Below, piece after piece: positions 35,225 to 45,600 of a stretch of DNA of 64,000 bases. Position numbers and translations under genes: made by a program. Numbering within the stretch: position 1 is the stretch's first letter; every line of letters starts with the position of its first letter. Where the stretch lies: positions 2,123,501-2,187,500 of the forward strand of contig JAUPFP010000022.1 of NCBI GenBank assembly GCA_036925085.1, read 5' to 3'. This DNA is from Brachycybe producta (lineage: Eukaryota > Arthropoda > Diplopoda > Playtdesmida > Andrognathidae). The notes under the pieces were generated by a model. It was given only the letters and a program-made list of their open reading frames with translations, was not told where the DNA came from and searched no databases.

Positions 35225-35545
35225 ATAACTTCCGGTTCTTAAGTCTTCAATTGAACCCTGGAATATAGTCATTTTGGTCCGTTTATTAATCGAAATCAGC
35301 TTCAAGATTGTTTGTATTTGACCGTTTTCAGTCTAAAATGAACAACTTTTAAAAAAAAATGACCAACTGGTTCGTTTAGAACCAAAAACTAAACTAAAAT
35401 AACAACTTCCGGTTCTAAGTCTTATACTTTAATCTAAAATATGGTCATTTTAGTCATTTTATTAATCGAAATCAGCTTCAAGATTGTTCGTATTTGACCG
35501 TTTTCGGTCTGAAATGAACAACTTCCGGTCCTAAATTCAAGCCGT
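35225..35545. repeat. Tandem duplication with CTTCCGGTT words
   Basis: AATCGAAATCAGCTTCAAGA and TTGACCGTTTTC recur about 175 bp apart, with three ACTTCCGGT starts (about 35228, 35404, 35519). Single CCGGTTA words continue leftward to about 34800. Confidence 0.7.
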
Positions 35546-36559
35546 TTTCTTGCGTAACAAAGCGATTGTTATTATAATTATAAAGACGTGAAAAAAATGT
35601 CATTTTTACGTAAAAAAAAATTAAGCAAAAAAGACCAAAAGGCGAAGAAACACAGGGAGAATGGAGCAGGAGGAGGAGGAGTCTCGTCATTGATTTTTCT
35701 TTCTCTCATTGAAATTAGGAAAAAAAAGGGGGAGGGGGGGAGGGGAAAGAGAGAGAGAGAAAAAGAAGGAATTTCGTCCCTCGTTGAAGTGAGAGATGCC
35801 GCCATAGCCTCAATGTAAAACCCCATTGAAAAAGTAATAACACACGATCACAGATAAACACATCGAAATACAACTTTAAAACCATTTTAACCCCATTTTT
35901 ACATCATTATATCATAGAAAACAAACTCACCACACTCCGTTTCCAAGTTTTAGCCAATATTAAAGAGAAATTTAGCAAGAAAACAAACGGAGAAAAATGA
36001 TAATCCGCCACACATTCACTTAATGCTGCATTAACTGCCGCAAATACATCGATATATAAAATTAGTAATGAACTGATCTATTTTACCGCTAGATAGCAGC
36101 ACATAGTTAGCGTAAGAAGTCAAACTAACTATAGGTACATTACGTCTTATTATTGAAGCGTAATTGGGTGTACTAACATGATGCGCAATCCATGCAATGT
36201 TAATAAATGTGACGCCATATTAGGCCACCCCATTCATTATTTTTTTTTTTAGATTACATGTAGTTGGGCACTGCGTAAGCTTCAAAACGTTACTGTAGAG
36301 AGATGGCTTATGACACGACACCATTCATTTAGCATCCCAATGTTAAAACATAGAAAAATATTGGAAAAATACTAAAATGACACTAATAAAGCCCACCATT
36401 TTAGTTCTTTCATTAAAATATCATGGTTTTTTTAACATTATTAACATTACAAATACAAACTTTTAATAATGTTTGTATAATATTAAAAAAATAAGGTAAA
36501 TGCCAAATCTTAAAATGTTTTCAGTTATATTCTATTAAAATCATTTTCAGCTATCGTCG

Positions 36560-36746
36560 TCTGCTTGGAAACTAAAATGGCGTCGTGTCTATTTCCGGTT
36601 TAACGCGCTTATATTTTTTTATTACCGTTAAATGACGTCATAAAGATGGCGGCCCCCATGAATTTCATTTAAACAAGACGCCTTTTTAACCAAACTTGAC
36701 AACAAAAACGGCGTAGTACGTAAGAAAATCATCGGTTTATGACAAA
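36560..36746 (+). promoter_or_regulatory. Probable METTL16 promoter (ETS, CRE and YY1-like sites)
   Basis: Just upstream of the ATG the sequence gains CpGs and shows a housekeeping-promoter set: TTTCCGG (ETS type) near 36593-36600, a perfect CRE TGACGTCA near 36632-36639, and AAGATGGCGGCC (YY1 type) near 36644-36655. There is no convincing TATA box at the usual distance. METTL16 and LIS1 are divergent, so the region may also serve LIS1, although the LIS1 ATG is 6 kb away. Confidence 0.55.
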
Positions 36747-38862
36747 ATGGCTTTAAACAGATACATGCATCCAAGAAATATTTATCGTAATCCACCAGAT
36801 TTCAAAGAGCTGGCTTTAAAATATCCAGAATTCCGTAAATACGCTGTACAAGTGAGTTTCAAGTGTTTTTAGACGCACTGTTCCATTATAACTTATTCTA
36901 ATTTACTTTGTATATTCTATTCGTTTTAGGACCTGACAGGCAAAGTACACATTGATTTCAATTGCAAAGACTCACTGAGAGCACTGACGACAACTCTGTT
37001 ACAAAAGGATTTTGACCTAAAAGTTGATATTCCATTGGAACGGCTCGTTCCTACGTTACCATTACGACTAAACTACTTACTTTGGATAGAAGATTTATTA
37101 AACGGAGATTTGAAGGGGATCAGAGCGGAAGATGTTTACGGTTTGGATGTTGGTTAGAGTTTGACGGTCAAATGAAACTGAATGAAACACTTCTAATGAT
37201 ATTTTTATTTTTTTGCAAAGGAACTGGATCGACCTGCATTTATCCACTTTTAGGATGTCGAATGAACGGATGGAGGTTTTGGGCGACTGATTCGGACGAT
37301 GATGCATTAGTTTACACTAAACAAAACGTCGAGAACAACAACATGCAAAATGCGATCATTGGTTGCCATATCAGAATGTTATTTTTTGTTACATTTCTTG
37401 ACGTTATAACAATGACTTCCGTGTCATTTCAGTTAAGAAAGCGTCGACAAAATCCATCTTAAAAGAAACTTTGGAAGAATCGAACCGAGAGTTCGATTTC
37501 ACAATGTGTAATCCGCCATTTTTTAAAGACGACAACGAAGCTGACACTGCAAATAAAGGAAGGAGTAAGTCGAGACCGCCACCGAGAGCAAATAATCGGC
37601 CTTGTACGGAAGAAGCGATTACGGACGGTGGTGAAGTTTCATTCGTTACAAAAATGATTAAAGAAAGCGTCGAACTCGGAACGAAAGTGAAGTAAGCAGA
37701 AGAAAATCTCAGTATTAGTCCCACGACAGTGATGTGTAATTGTTTTGAATCGTGTTTCCCTTTTTGCAGAATCTACACAACGATGGTTGGAAAAAAATGT
37801 AGTTTAGTTCTTCTTAGAAAACACATTCAAGAAATCGGTCAAATTTGTAAATTTACGACAACAGAATTCTGTCAAGGACACACGATGCGATGGGGAATCG
37901 CTTGGACGTTTAGATCTGACATTTGCTTCAATCAAGTTCGTTTCTTAGAACTTCAGCTAACTTATGTTTTATAAACAGATGATTTTCAAACTCTTGGTTA
38001 TTTTGCGTTCAGAAGAGCTACAATAAGGAGAAATTGGAAGCATGTTAGAGACTAGAACCAGTAGTTGAGTCACTTAATTGTATTTTCAAGTACAGATCTT
38101 TCAAAATAAACTTTTTATAGACCATATATTAAAAAAATATCGTCTGCTTATAGTTGGATCATTTTTAAACTGACGTAAGTTTATTTTAAAAAAAAAAGCA
38201 TTCAAGTTTTTTGCAATTTTGCTCCTGAAAGACAGAATAACCAGAGTTTGAAGGGCGTTTGCACTTTAAAGCCACCTTAATACGATGATCGGAATCGATT
38301 AATTGAAGTATATCGATTTAATTTTCAGGTTCCGGTGACAAAGAAAGTCAAAGAAAAAACTTCGAGCCCGATTGGTTTCATAATTCCACCAAAACTCAAA
38401 ACTTGTCAATATAGCATTAAATCGCTCTTAAAAATGGTAGAAGAGTTTCTCAAAGATCTGAACGTTAACTTTGTAAAAGTAAAGATTGATGAAAACGTAA
38501 TAGCTCTTCGTCTGAAAGCGAATTCGAACACTTGGTCTCATCAAAGGCGAAAGCGAAGAGCTTTGAAGCATTGCGAAAGCGAATCATCGGATTCGGTCTC
38601 GCCACCATTGAAACGTTCGAAACACGATGTCGAATCATCTACAGAAAAGGAGATTTCTGTTCTCACTCTAGAGTCTCGAGCGAACGTATCCGGATCGATA
38701 GAAAAGGATACGAACAAATCCGAATGTGCTGCATTGGAATGTTTCTTGTTTCTTCGTAAAGTTTCAGAAAATATTATTCTTGAACTTCAGTTTATTTGTG
38801 GAAGTTTAGGCAAAGATGCAGTTCATCAGGTGTTGCAGTATTTTAAAAATAAAATTGTTTAA
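36747..38862 (+). CDS. METTL16: METTL16, U6 snRNA / MAT2A-type RNA m6A methyltransferase, complete
   Basis: METTL16 is the SAM-dependent N6-adenosine methyltransferase of U6 snRNA and, in vertebrates, of MAT2A hairpins. Six exons join in frame: 36747-36851, 36930-37152, 37221-37361, 37433-37691, 37770-37935 and 38329-38862, giving 475 residues (human 562). Visible marks: the MALNRYMHPRNIYRNPPDF start; PLERLVPTLPLRLNYL; the SAM-binding loop DVGTGSTCIYPLLG around residues 108-121; the catalytic NPPF at 183-186; GKKCSLVLL; and TEFCQGHTMRW. Residues 299-475 hold a counterpart of the vertebrate-conserved regions (EEFLKDLNVNFVKVKI, NTWSHQRRKRR, and a C-terminal helix around FLFLRKVSENIILELQ), with a shorter acidic linker. 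Introns 1-4 are 68-78 bp. Intron 5 is 393 bp because it carries an IR-A element. All donors are GT. Confidence 0.96.
37968..38282. mobile_element. IR-A MITE filling METTL16 intron 5
   Basis: Occupies about 315 of the intron's 393 bases. It starts TTTTATAAACAGATGATTTT and ends GGGCGTTTGCACTTTAAAGC. These outer sequences recur at the ends of the copy in a CLUH intron at 43395-43705. Confidence 0.75.
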
Positions 38863-38889
38863 ATTATTGTCTTTCTTTTCTTGTAACTT

Positions 38890-39120
38890 TTAAAGAGTAT
38901 TTCAAACTTTGTTAGAAACTAGAATACTAAATGAATGTTCTGAATGTATTGTTGTGATGATATGTTTCAAAATAAAACGTTTTACGTGTTTTTGAAAATT
39001 TCAGTTTCATAAACATTTATATACATTTTCATGAATATTTTTATGGCTCATTCATTTGAAATTCTAGTTTCTAAGCTAATTTCACAGTTTTTCCTCAATG
39101 TAACCTCTGAAAAATAACAT
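38890..39120. mobile_element. IR-A MITE in the METTL16 3' region
   Basis: Arms GTTAGAAACTAGAATACTAA and AAATTCTAGTTTCTAAGC. Contains the likely poly(A) hexamer at 38971. Confidence 0.7.
38971..38976 (+). terminator. Likely METTL16 poly(A) signal, inside an IR-A element
   Basis: AATAAA lies 109 bases after the TAA stop. It is part of the conserved arm sequence TTTCAAAATAAA of the IR-A copy at 38890-39120. The only closer AATAAA overlaps the last codons of the gene (about 38847). Confidence 0.5.
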
Positions 39121-39134
39121 TATACAGGGTGTCC

Positions 39135-39435
39135 CATAACAAAAGACTCAAAAGTGAAAACGCCGCCTCTGCTTATTCTGTCTTCAGGAGCAGACCGAGC
39201 AACGTTAAGAGAAACTTGAGTTTTAAAAAACTAGAAGGGTAGTTCAATCACTTAAGGATATTTTCATGTTATCTTTTTCAAAATAAATGACCCAATTTTA
39301 AGCAGAAGACATTTATTTATGTCTTAAGTTTCGTTTGAAAGATGTAAACATGAAAAAATACTATTACGTGATACCATTCTAGTTTCTAAGACCTTTTCAA
39401 TTTCTCTTTTGTGTTGCGCTTCAGAAATTGCAGAG
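39135..39435. mobile_element. IR-A MITE
   Basis: Arms AAAAAACTAGAAGGGTAGTT and ATACCATTCTAGTTTCTAAG. Lies directly after the previous copy. Confidence 0.7.
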
Positions 39436-40099
39436 TAACCATCTCGTTTTTTTCACGAAACATAACTGAAATTCTACTCTAGTTCAATCTTTTAAAAACG
39501 TATTTTTTTTGTGTGGCAGTTTTAATTTATTTCAAATGTTGCATTCATATTAACATAACGCAAAATAATGAAAAAACAAGAAAATATATATATAGTATTA
39601 TTGCCAAGCAATCTGATTAATAATAATCTAATATCAGAAAAAATATATAAATTGTTTTGTTTGCAAATAGACTAAAGTAAATCATAAAAATTACTGACCA
39701 GGAAAAATATAAGGAAAACAAAATAAACGTTTCCTAACACCTACAATTAATTGTTACTAAAGTGAAGGAAACTTGGAAAACTATGAACCAAAAACAAAAT
39801 ATTAAAACATCGAAACCGAGAACTGAAACTGAAAGTTATCGGGGTTAAGAGATTCTCTATTTTATATTTAAATGTAATCAAGAAATTTTTTTAATTTTTA
39901 ATTGTTTCCAGACGATTTGCAAAAATGAAAGGAACTACAAAAATAATTATTTTCATAACATTTAAAAAAAAAAACGCTACACTGTCAACAACGTCCAAAA
40001 CAATTAAGACTAAAATCACACGCAAAAAAAAAAATAATAGAATTACTCTTAATTAAATATTTATTTTGCTTTTTTTCTGCCAAATAAATATAATTACAG

Positions 40100-40402
40100 C
40101 TCGTATTTTTATGCAATAGCAAGCAAATCTGTGGACCAAGTGCTAATTGTAATCATCATCATCATCATCATCAGGGCAACTGCAATTATGTTTTTTTACA
40201 ATCAAAAAACCTGGTTAGAGGCTAGATGTCTGATTACTATCAGTTCTCAACTAGAGTTCTAGCTTCTAACCAGTGTTTTTAATTAAAAAAAAAAACAATT
40301 GTTTTTTGGTCTAAAACTGGAGATTGTTACTTGACAAATGGCACACTTGGTTCACGGATTGAGAAACATTTGCTTGATATTGCATAAAAATCCGAGCCCT
40401 AA
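40100..40402. mobile_element. hAT-like MITE (same family as 4848-5215)
   Basis: Ends AGCTCGTATTTTTATGCAAT and TGCATAAAAATCCGAGCCCT, with the inner GTTAGAGGCTAGATGTCTG motif. No clear duplication was seen. Confidence 0.65.
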
Positions 40403-40969
40403 TTATAGTTATTTAAATTAGAGAAATTTTTTTCTATTTTTTAGTCGCCATGTTCTGCATGTGTGTTCTTGCCCTAAAATCTGTTATTGCATTTTTATTG
40501 CAGTAATTTTTTTCGTTCATATCTCAAAATGATTTATAAACATTCATCAAGTTACCCACTAATTCCGTATCTGTGCAAGAGGAAGATTATTACAAATCGC
40601 CTTATTGTGCTGTCATTAACAATTTTAGTCATATCGCAGAATATATCAGTTTAAACTAAGTCTGACTATAAAAAAAAACTTGTCATATTCATTGGAAAAA
40701 CTAACCACTAACTAAATTGATATTTTAATGTGAAATAGTCACATTTGGGCCGAAACTTACAAAAATTTTGTACTTAAAACTTGAACACTAAACAATGTTT
40801 CCAAATAGAAAAACCATTTTAAAGGAGTTCGAGTTGAAACTAAGTGCTAAATTTTCTTCTTGAATACACGGTGGCTGAATTTTTTAATTTCTCCCTCGCA
40901 ATTCTGTAAAAATTTAGGGTTTTCAATCCAACGTTTCTTTCAGGAGAAACATTACAAAAAAAATTTAAT

Positions 40970-41225
40970 TTCACAATGTTTTAGAAACTAAAATAGTTAA
41001 TGGTAATCTTGATGATATCTTTCAAAATAACCTTTTTATATTAGTTTCCATGAAATGCTGATGCAAATTAACCAGAAATGGGGTCTTTTTTTCAAACTGA
41101 ACTATAAAATGTTTATTTTTTTTTAAGATATTGACACGAAAAGAAAAAAAAAACGTTTAGCATTATCTTCAACCATTCTAGTGTCGTAAACAATTTGAAT
41201 TTTATCATAAAGTTGTTCCTGAAAA
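40970..41225. mobile_element. IR-A MITE
   Basis: Arms TTTAGAAACTAAAATAGTTA and CAACCATTCTAGTGTCGTAA, with TTTCAAAATAACC in the left arm. Diverged. Confidence 0.6.
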
Positions 41226-41382
41226 AAGTTCCATTTGAAGTTTATGAGCTCCAAAACAACTACCTGATATTTTAATGTGAAATTGATCTCACATATGGAC
41301 AGGAATTCAAGTAGAAAAAGTTGCACTTAAACATCAACTTTGTACGAAACATTCGAAGAATATTGTCAACATATATTCAGCA

Positions 41383-41411
41383 TCATCATCATCATCATCA
41401 TCATCATCAAG
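41383..41411. repeat. (ATC)n microsatellite
   Basis: About ten CAT/ATC units. Shorter runs occur at 1038 and 40151. Confidence 0.9.
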
Positions 41412-42552
41412 AGGGTAAAGCTATCCCGTCTCACGGCGGTCTATAAACCGAGCACACGTTGGGTGCACAACGCTTTATCTCGTCTGAATAACATAGAAAA
41501 GCCCATTTCAAAGAAGCTTAAGAGCTAAAAGTCAAATGCCAAGTTTTCTACTTGAATTTGGGTCTTAATCATCCCCTTTATTCCAAATGTTCTCTTCAAT
41601 TTTTATAACTAATATGTATAACAAGGGGTACTAAAAATATTTAAAACTATATTTTACTCGAAATCCGTAAATAAACTGATATAAACGTTGCTATATATAT
41701 AAGAAAGAATAACCGAGCCCCCCAACCAAACACACAACAAAATCAAATAGTAAAATATTGACTGAGGTATAGGTTTTTTTTTAATTAAAACTAAAAACTG
41801 AGCAAATAAGAAATTCTACTAGCACGCAACCCTTTTCTCGTAACAATAATTGCACTGACTCCAAAATCTAACTGAAAGACAACAACAACAAAAACAAGTC
41901 TACTTGGTTTAGATTTTTCTCTTTGAATATATTTTTCAGAAAAATAAACCCACAAAAGAAAAGGAAGCCTAAAAAAACCTACATAGGATTCACTTTTCTT
42001 GGAAGGAAAATTAAAAATAATAAATTCAGTCTTCTTCTATACAGTATTTCTAACTACGATCTAATTATCATTTCAACTACCAAACTTGGAATGCTTTAAC
42101 TAAAGGGTGGGGAGAGTTTTAAGAAGAAAACTTGGCACTTCAACTCTCTAAACAAGGTTTCAACATAGAAAAACCCATATTAAAAGAAATACTCAATAAG
42201 AAAAAGGATTTTCCATGTTGAAGTGCTAAGTTTTCATCTCCAATTTTCAGTTTCAACTCTTCGTTCTCTTCGGCAATTGATTATATAACTAAGCAATCAA
42301 AGCGACTGGTTAGAGGCTAGAGTTATCCTATAATTTAAAAAAAAAAACATTAGTATAACTAGCCTCTAATTAGCCTATGTGATTGCATCTTTATGAATTT
42401 GATGAACTAAAAAAAATTCTTACTATACATGAAAACGATCAAATGAGAATTGTTCTTTTCTGTTTTTGTTTTTTATATCTATACAAAAAAAATCTTTGTT
42501 ATTTAAGAAAAATTAACCAACGGTGGTTAATTATTTTTGTTCTTCCATTTTT

Positions 42553-42558
42553 TTATTA
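42553..42558 (-). terminator. Likely CLUH poly(A) signal
   Basis: AATAAA on the minus strand, 108 bases past the TGA at 42668-42666. It is the first such hexamer downstream of the stop. Confidence 0.5.
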
Positions 42559-42665
42559 ATTCATTTTATGATTTTAGTATTTTTTTTCAAGGATAGTTTC
42601 TTTTTTCTTAATTATTGTTAATTAAATCTTTTATAAAGTTTTACAACAAACCTGGCTTTGTTTTT

Positions 42666-45600
42666 TCATCTACTAGCAGAATCCGTTTCTTCGATCGCTC
42701 GTTTTGACGTTTTTCCTTTTTCTTCTACTTCTTCCTCTTTGATCGCACCGTCGAACTTCTTCTGACTCCGTTCGAATTCGGCTCGAAATGTTTCGATATC
42801 TTGTTGGCTAAAAAGAACAACGAAAACAAAAATGAAACACACTTATAGCTCAAAAGGCGTTTCTTTATTAAATTAATAACCTAATTTGCACAAAAAGAAT
42901 TCCATTTATGATATTCAACATGTCGAGAACACTTCCCATCGTCGGTGGTTGAATCTGAAGCGGCGGAAACGCGCTACCAAGTTTTCCGGTATAGATCTCG
43001 TTCATCTTTTTTTGTAAGATAACGGCTTGTTGCGTTAGATGTCTTAAACATTCCGAACTTTCTTTCGTCTTTTCGTGTTCTTCGCCAAGCTGTTGTTTAT
43101 AAATGCTGTAAGTTTCCTTCTCGTTCTGAAGAGCGCCTCTAAAGTCGCCCATGCAAGACTGAGCACGAGCCACCAAGTGATAACTCACAGCCACTTTAAG
43201 ACTCTTGGCACCATAATACCTCAAAGACACGAAATTATTTCAAACGTCGGTTAAATATAATTCGCAGACTGGTTTTTTAAACACTCACTTGATATTTAAG
43301 TTCAACGCCTTTTCTAGAAAGCGCAACGAGAGATCGTATTCTCCGACTGCATGCAAAACTAGACCGATGTTACTCTGAAAAGTATTAAGATGTTTTATGA
43401 ACAACTGATTTTCGAACTCTTGTGAACGAATATTAAAAACTAGAAGGGTAACACAGTCACTTAATAGTAACTTTTTATGTTGATATCTTTCAAAATAAGG
43501 TTTTTTAAAGCTTTTTTAAAGTTGTGTCATTTTCAAACTAATATAAAAAGCTTATTTTAGAAGATATTAACATAAAAATAATCTTAAGTGGTCAAGCTAC
43601 CCTTCTAGTTTTTAAAACACTTTCAAGTTTCTCTTTAATTTTGCATACAAAAGTCGGTATAATCGAGAGTTCCAGAGGTTTTTACACTTTAAAGCCGGCT
43701 TATAACTAAACTTACGTCAAGTAAAGCAATTTCCGGATGATTTTCACCACAAACCAAGATGGCAAGATACCTAGCTCTATACAGAAGTTTGAGAGAAGTC
43801 GAAATTTGAGAATTTGCAAAACAATACAAAGCTAAATGTGTCTAGAAATCAAAACAAAAAAAAAACTTTTAGAATCGCATTGAGTAGAAAAATCAAAGAA
43901 CACGGAGGCTAACGTATTCCGTGATGGTGTACGGATGATCGATTCCGTTAACTCTCTCGCTCATGAGAACCGCTTTCTGTTGATAAGCCATCGCTTCCGC
44001 ATGATCACCCATGATATAATTCAGACGTGCGAGCATTCGAAGACACTGAGCAATCTCCGGATGCATCGCACCGTAAACATTGTTCAGAAGGTTGAGCGCC
44101 TCGCTGATGAGTTCGTATCCGTCCTTCAGATAACCTTGCTGTATTTTAGTCTGACCTGTGGTGTAGAAATGATAAGCATCCGTAGCCTGAAAAATAAACC
44201 TTCAATGAGCCTCAGAGAAAAAAACAAGTTTGCAAAAAAAACGGGTTAGAATCGAACTCTAGGATTGATGTGTTTGACGAGCGGAAAGATATTGATGATG
44301 TCTTCCTCGTAAAAGGTCTGTTTGTGACGGTTGTCTAAAATGTACTCTCGAAGTAAGATCTGAACTCCGATTTTCATGCAGAAAGATCTAAGTAAAGAAA
44401 TCTTCTGAAGAGAGTATTTCGTAACGGCCGCGTCCATCGAATCGGCTTCAACCGTCCAACCGTAATACTCTTTTAACTCGGTGCTAATGTTCGTCCATAG
44501 TGTTTTCGGAGTGAGACTGGACCATTCGTTATCTGAACAAACGACAAAAAAAAACTTAAAACAACAGCAAAAAAAGATGAAGTTTCTTTGTGAAAAAACC
44601 TTGTTGGTAAAAAGTTCCAGATTTATTCCTTTTCTTGTTCTTCTTCTTCGACAACTTGATATTTAGCTTTTAAGAGACAAGTTTATAATTTAAGATACAT
44701 TTTATTTTTTTTTTTGCTCTCGTTAAAGATTTTCTCTTGCAAGATATGCAAATGAAATAGAACAATGTGAATAGAACTCGAATTATTCTACGTATTAGTT
44801 GCAAATTCACATAAAAAGTTTATTTTAAAAGATGAAAATGCCCTTAAAAGATTAAGCTACCTTTCTAGTTAATAAAACACTTTCAAAAAGTGTTAAAAAC
44901 TAGAACTTTAGCTGAACCAGTCAATAAATATTTCTATGTTTGATACATTTCAAAATGAACTTTTTTATAACAAAAACTTATAATTATTGTCTGCTTGAAG
45001 TTGGGTAACTTTCAAATTTGACATAAGCTTATTTTGAAAGATTTCTAAATGAAATTGACATTTTTAGCTTCTAAAAACACTTCCAAGTTTCTTTTGATTT
45101 TGCTCATAAAAGGCAGAATAATGAGAATTCGATGGGCGTTTACACTTTTAAAGCATGCATAACTGAAAAAATTGCTTTTCCAATCAAAACTGTTTAAGGC
45201 TAGAGATAATCTGCTAAAACACCAGTTCTAACCTCGTCACTAGTGTTGGTTGAGTGCGGAAAAGAGCAGGAAGACAAGAAACAGTTAAAAAAGTGACTAA
45301 TCGCTGCCGAGATGCTCATCATATCGACACCTTGCAAAAAAGTCGTGAAAAGATGTTTCGCACATCGAGTTAACAACTCGGCAACTGCAATACTCTGTGC
45401 ACAGAAAAGAAACGAATCGAGATCAAATATTGAAACGATAATCTTAGATTTCTTTCTAAAACTTAAAAACTCACGTAAACATATTCTAGTTGAGGCACTT
45501 TAGACAACATCTCCGCTATTTTACCCAAATAACGAATATTTATACCCCTGGTAAAAAGCAAATTTCCGAAAACAAATCAATTAAGATAAATCAGAAACAT

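Larger units (their letters stand above)
30779..36559. other. LIS1 upstream / LIS1-METTL16 intergenic region
   Basis: Should contain LIS1 5' UTR exon(s) and promoter, which I could not place. One candidate is a minus-strand sequence ending at a GTGAGT donor near 35934, with GCCGCCAT (YY1 type) nearby at about 35797. Otherwise it holds a mariner-like MITE (31170-31486), the 28-bp minisatellite, a pogo-like MITE, a Mutator-like pair (33525-33974), another mariner-like MITE (34316-34638) and a diverged tandem duplication (35225-35545). Confidence 0.6.
38863..42665. other. METTL16-CLUH tail-to-tail intergenic region
   Basis: About 3.8 kb with the 3' UTRs at both ends, three IR-A copies (38890-39120, 39135-39435, 40970-41225), an hAT-like element (40100-40402) and an ATC microsatellite near 41383-41411. 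The block 41410-41530 is less AT-rich but has no recognised content. Confidence 0.7.

Noticed and set aside
35578-35826. ORFs on both strands in a polypurine/polypyrimidine tract
   Set aside because: Low-complexity GGA/GAA-type sequence gives open frames by composition.
42868-43230. Minus ORF with a start Met at 43230 taken as a separate gene
   Set aside because: It is the penultimate CLUH exon (42881-43219) read through its splice sites.
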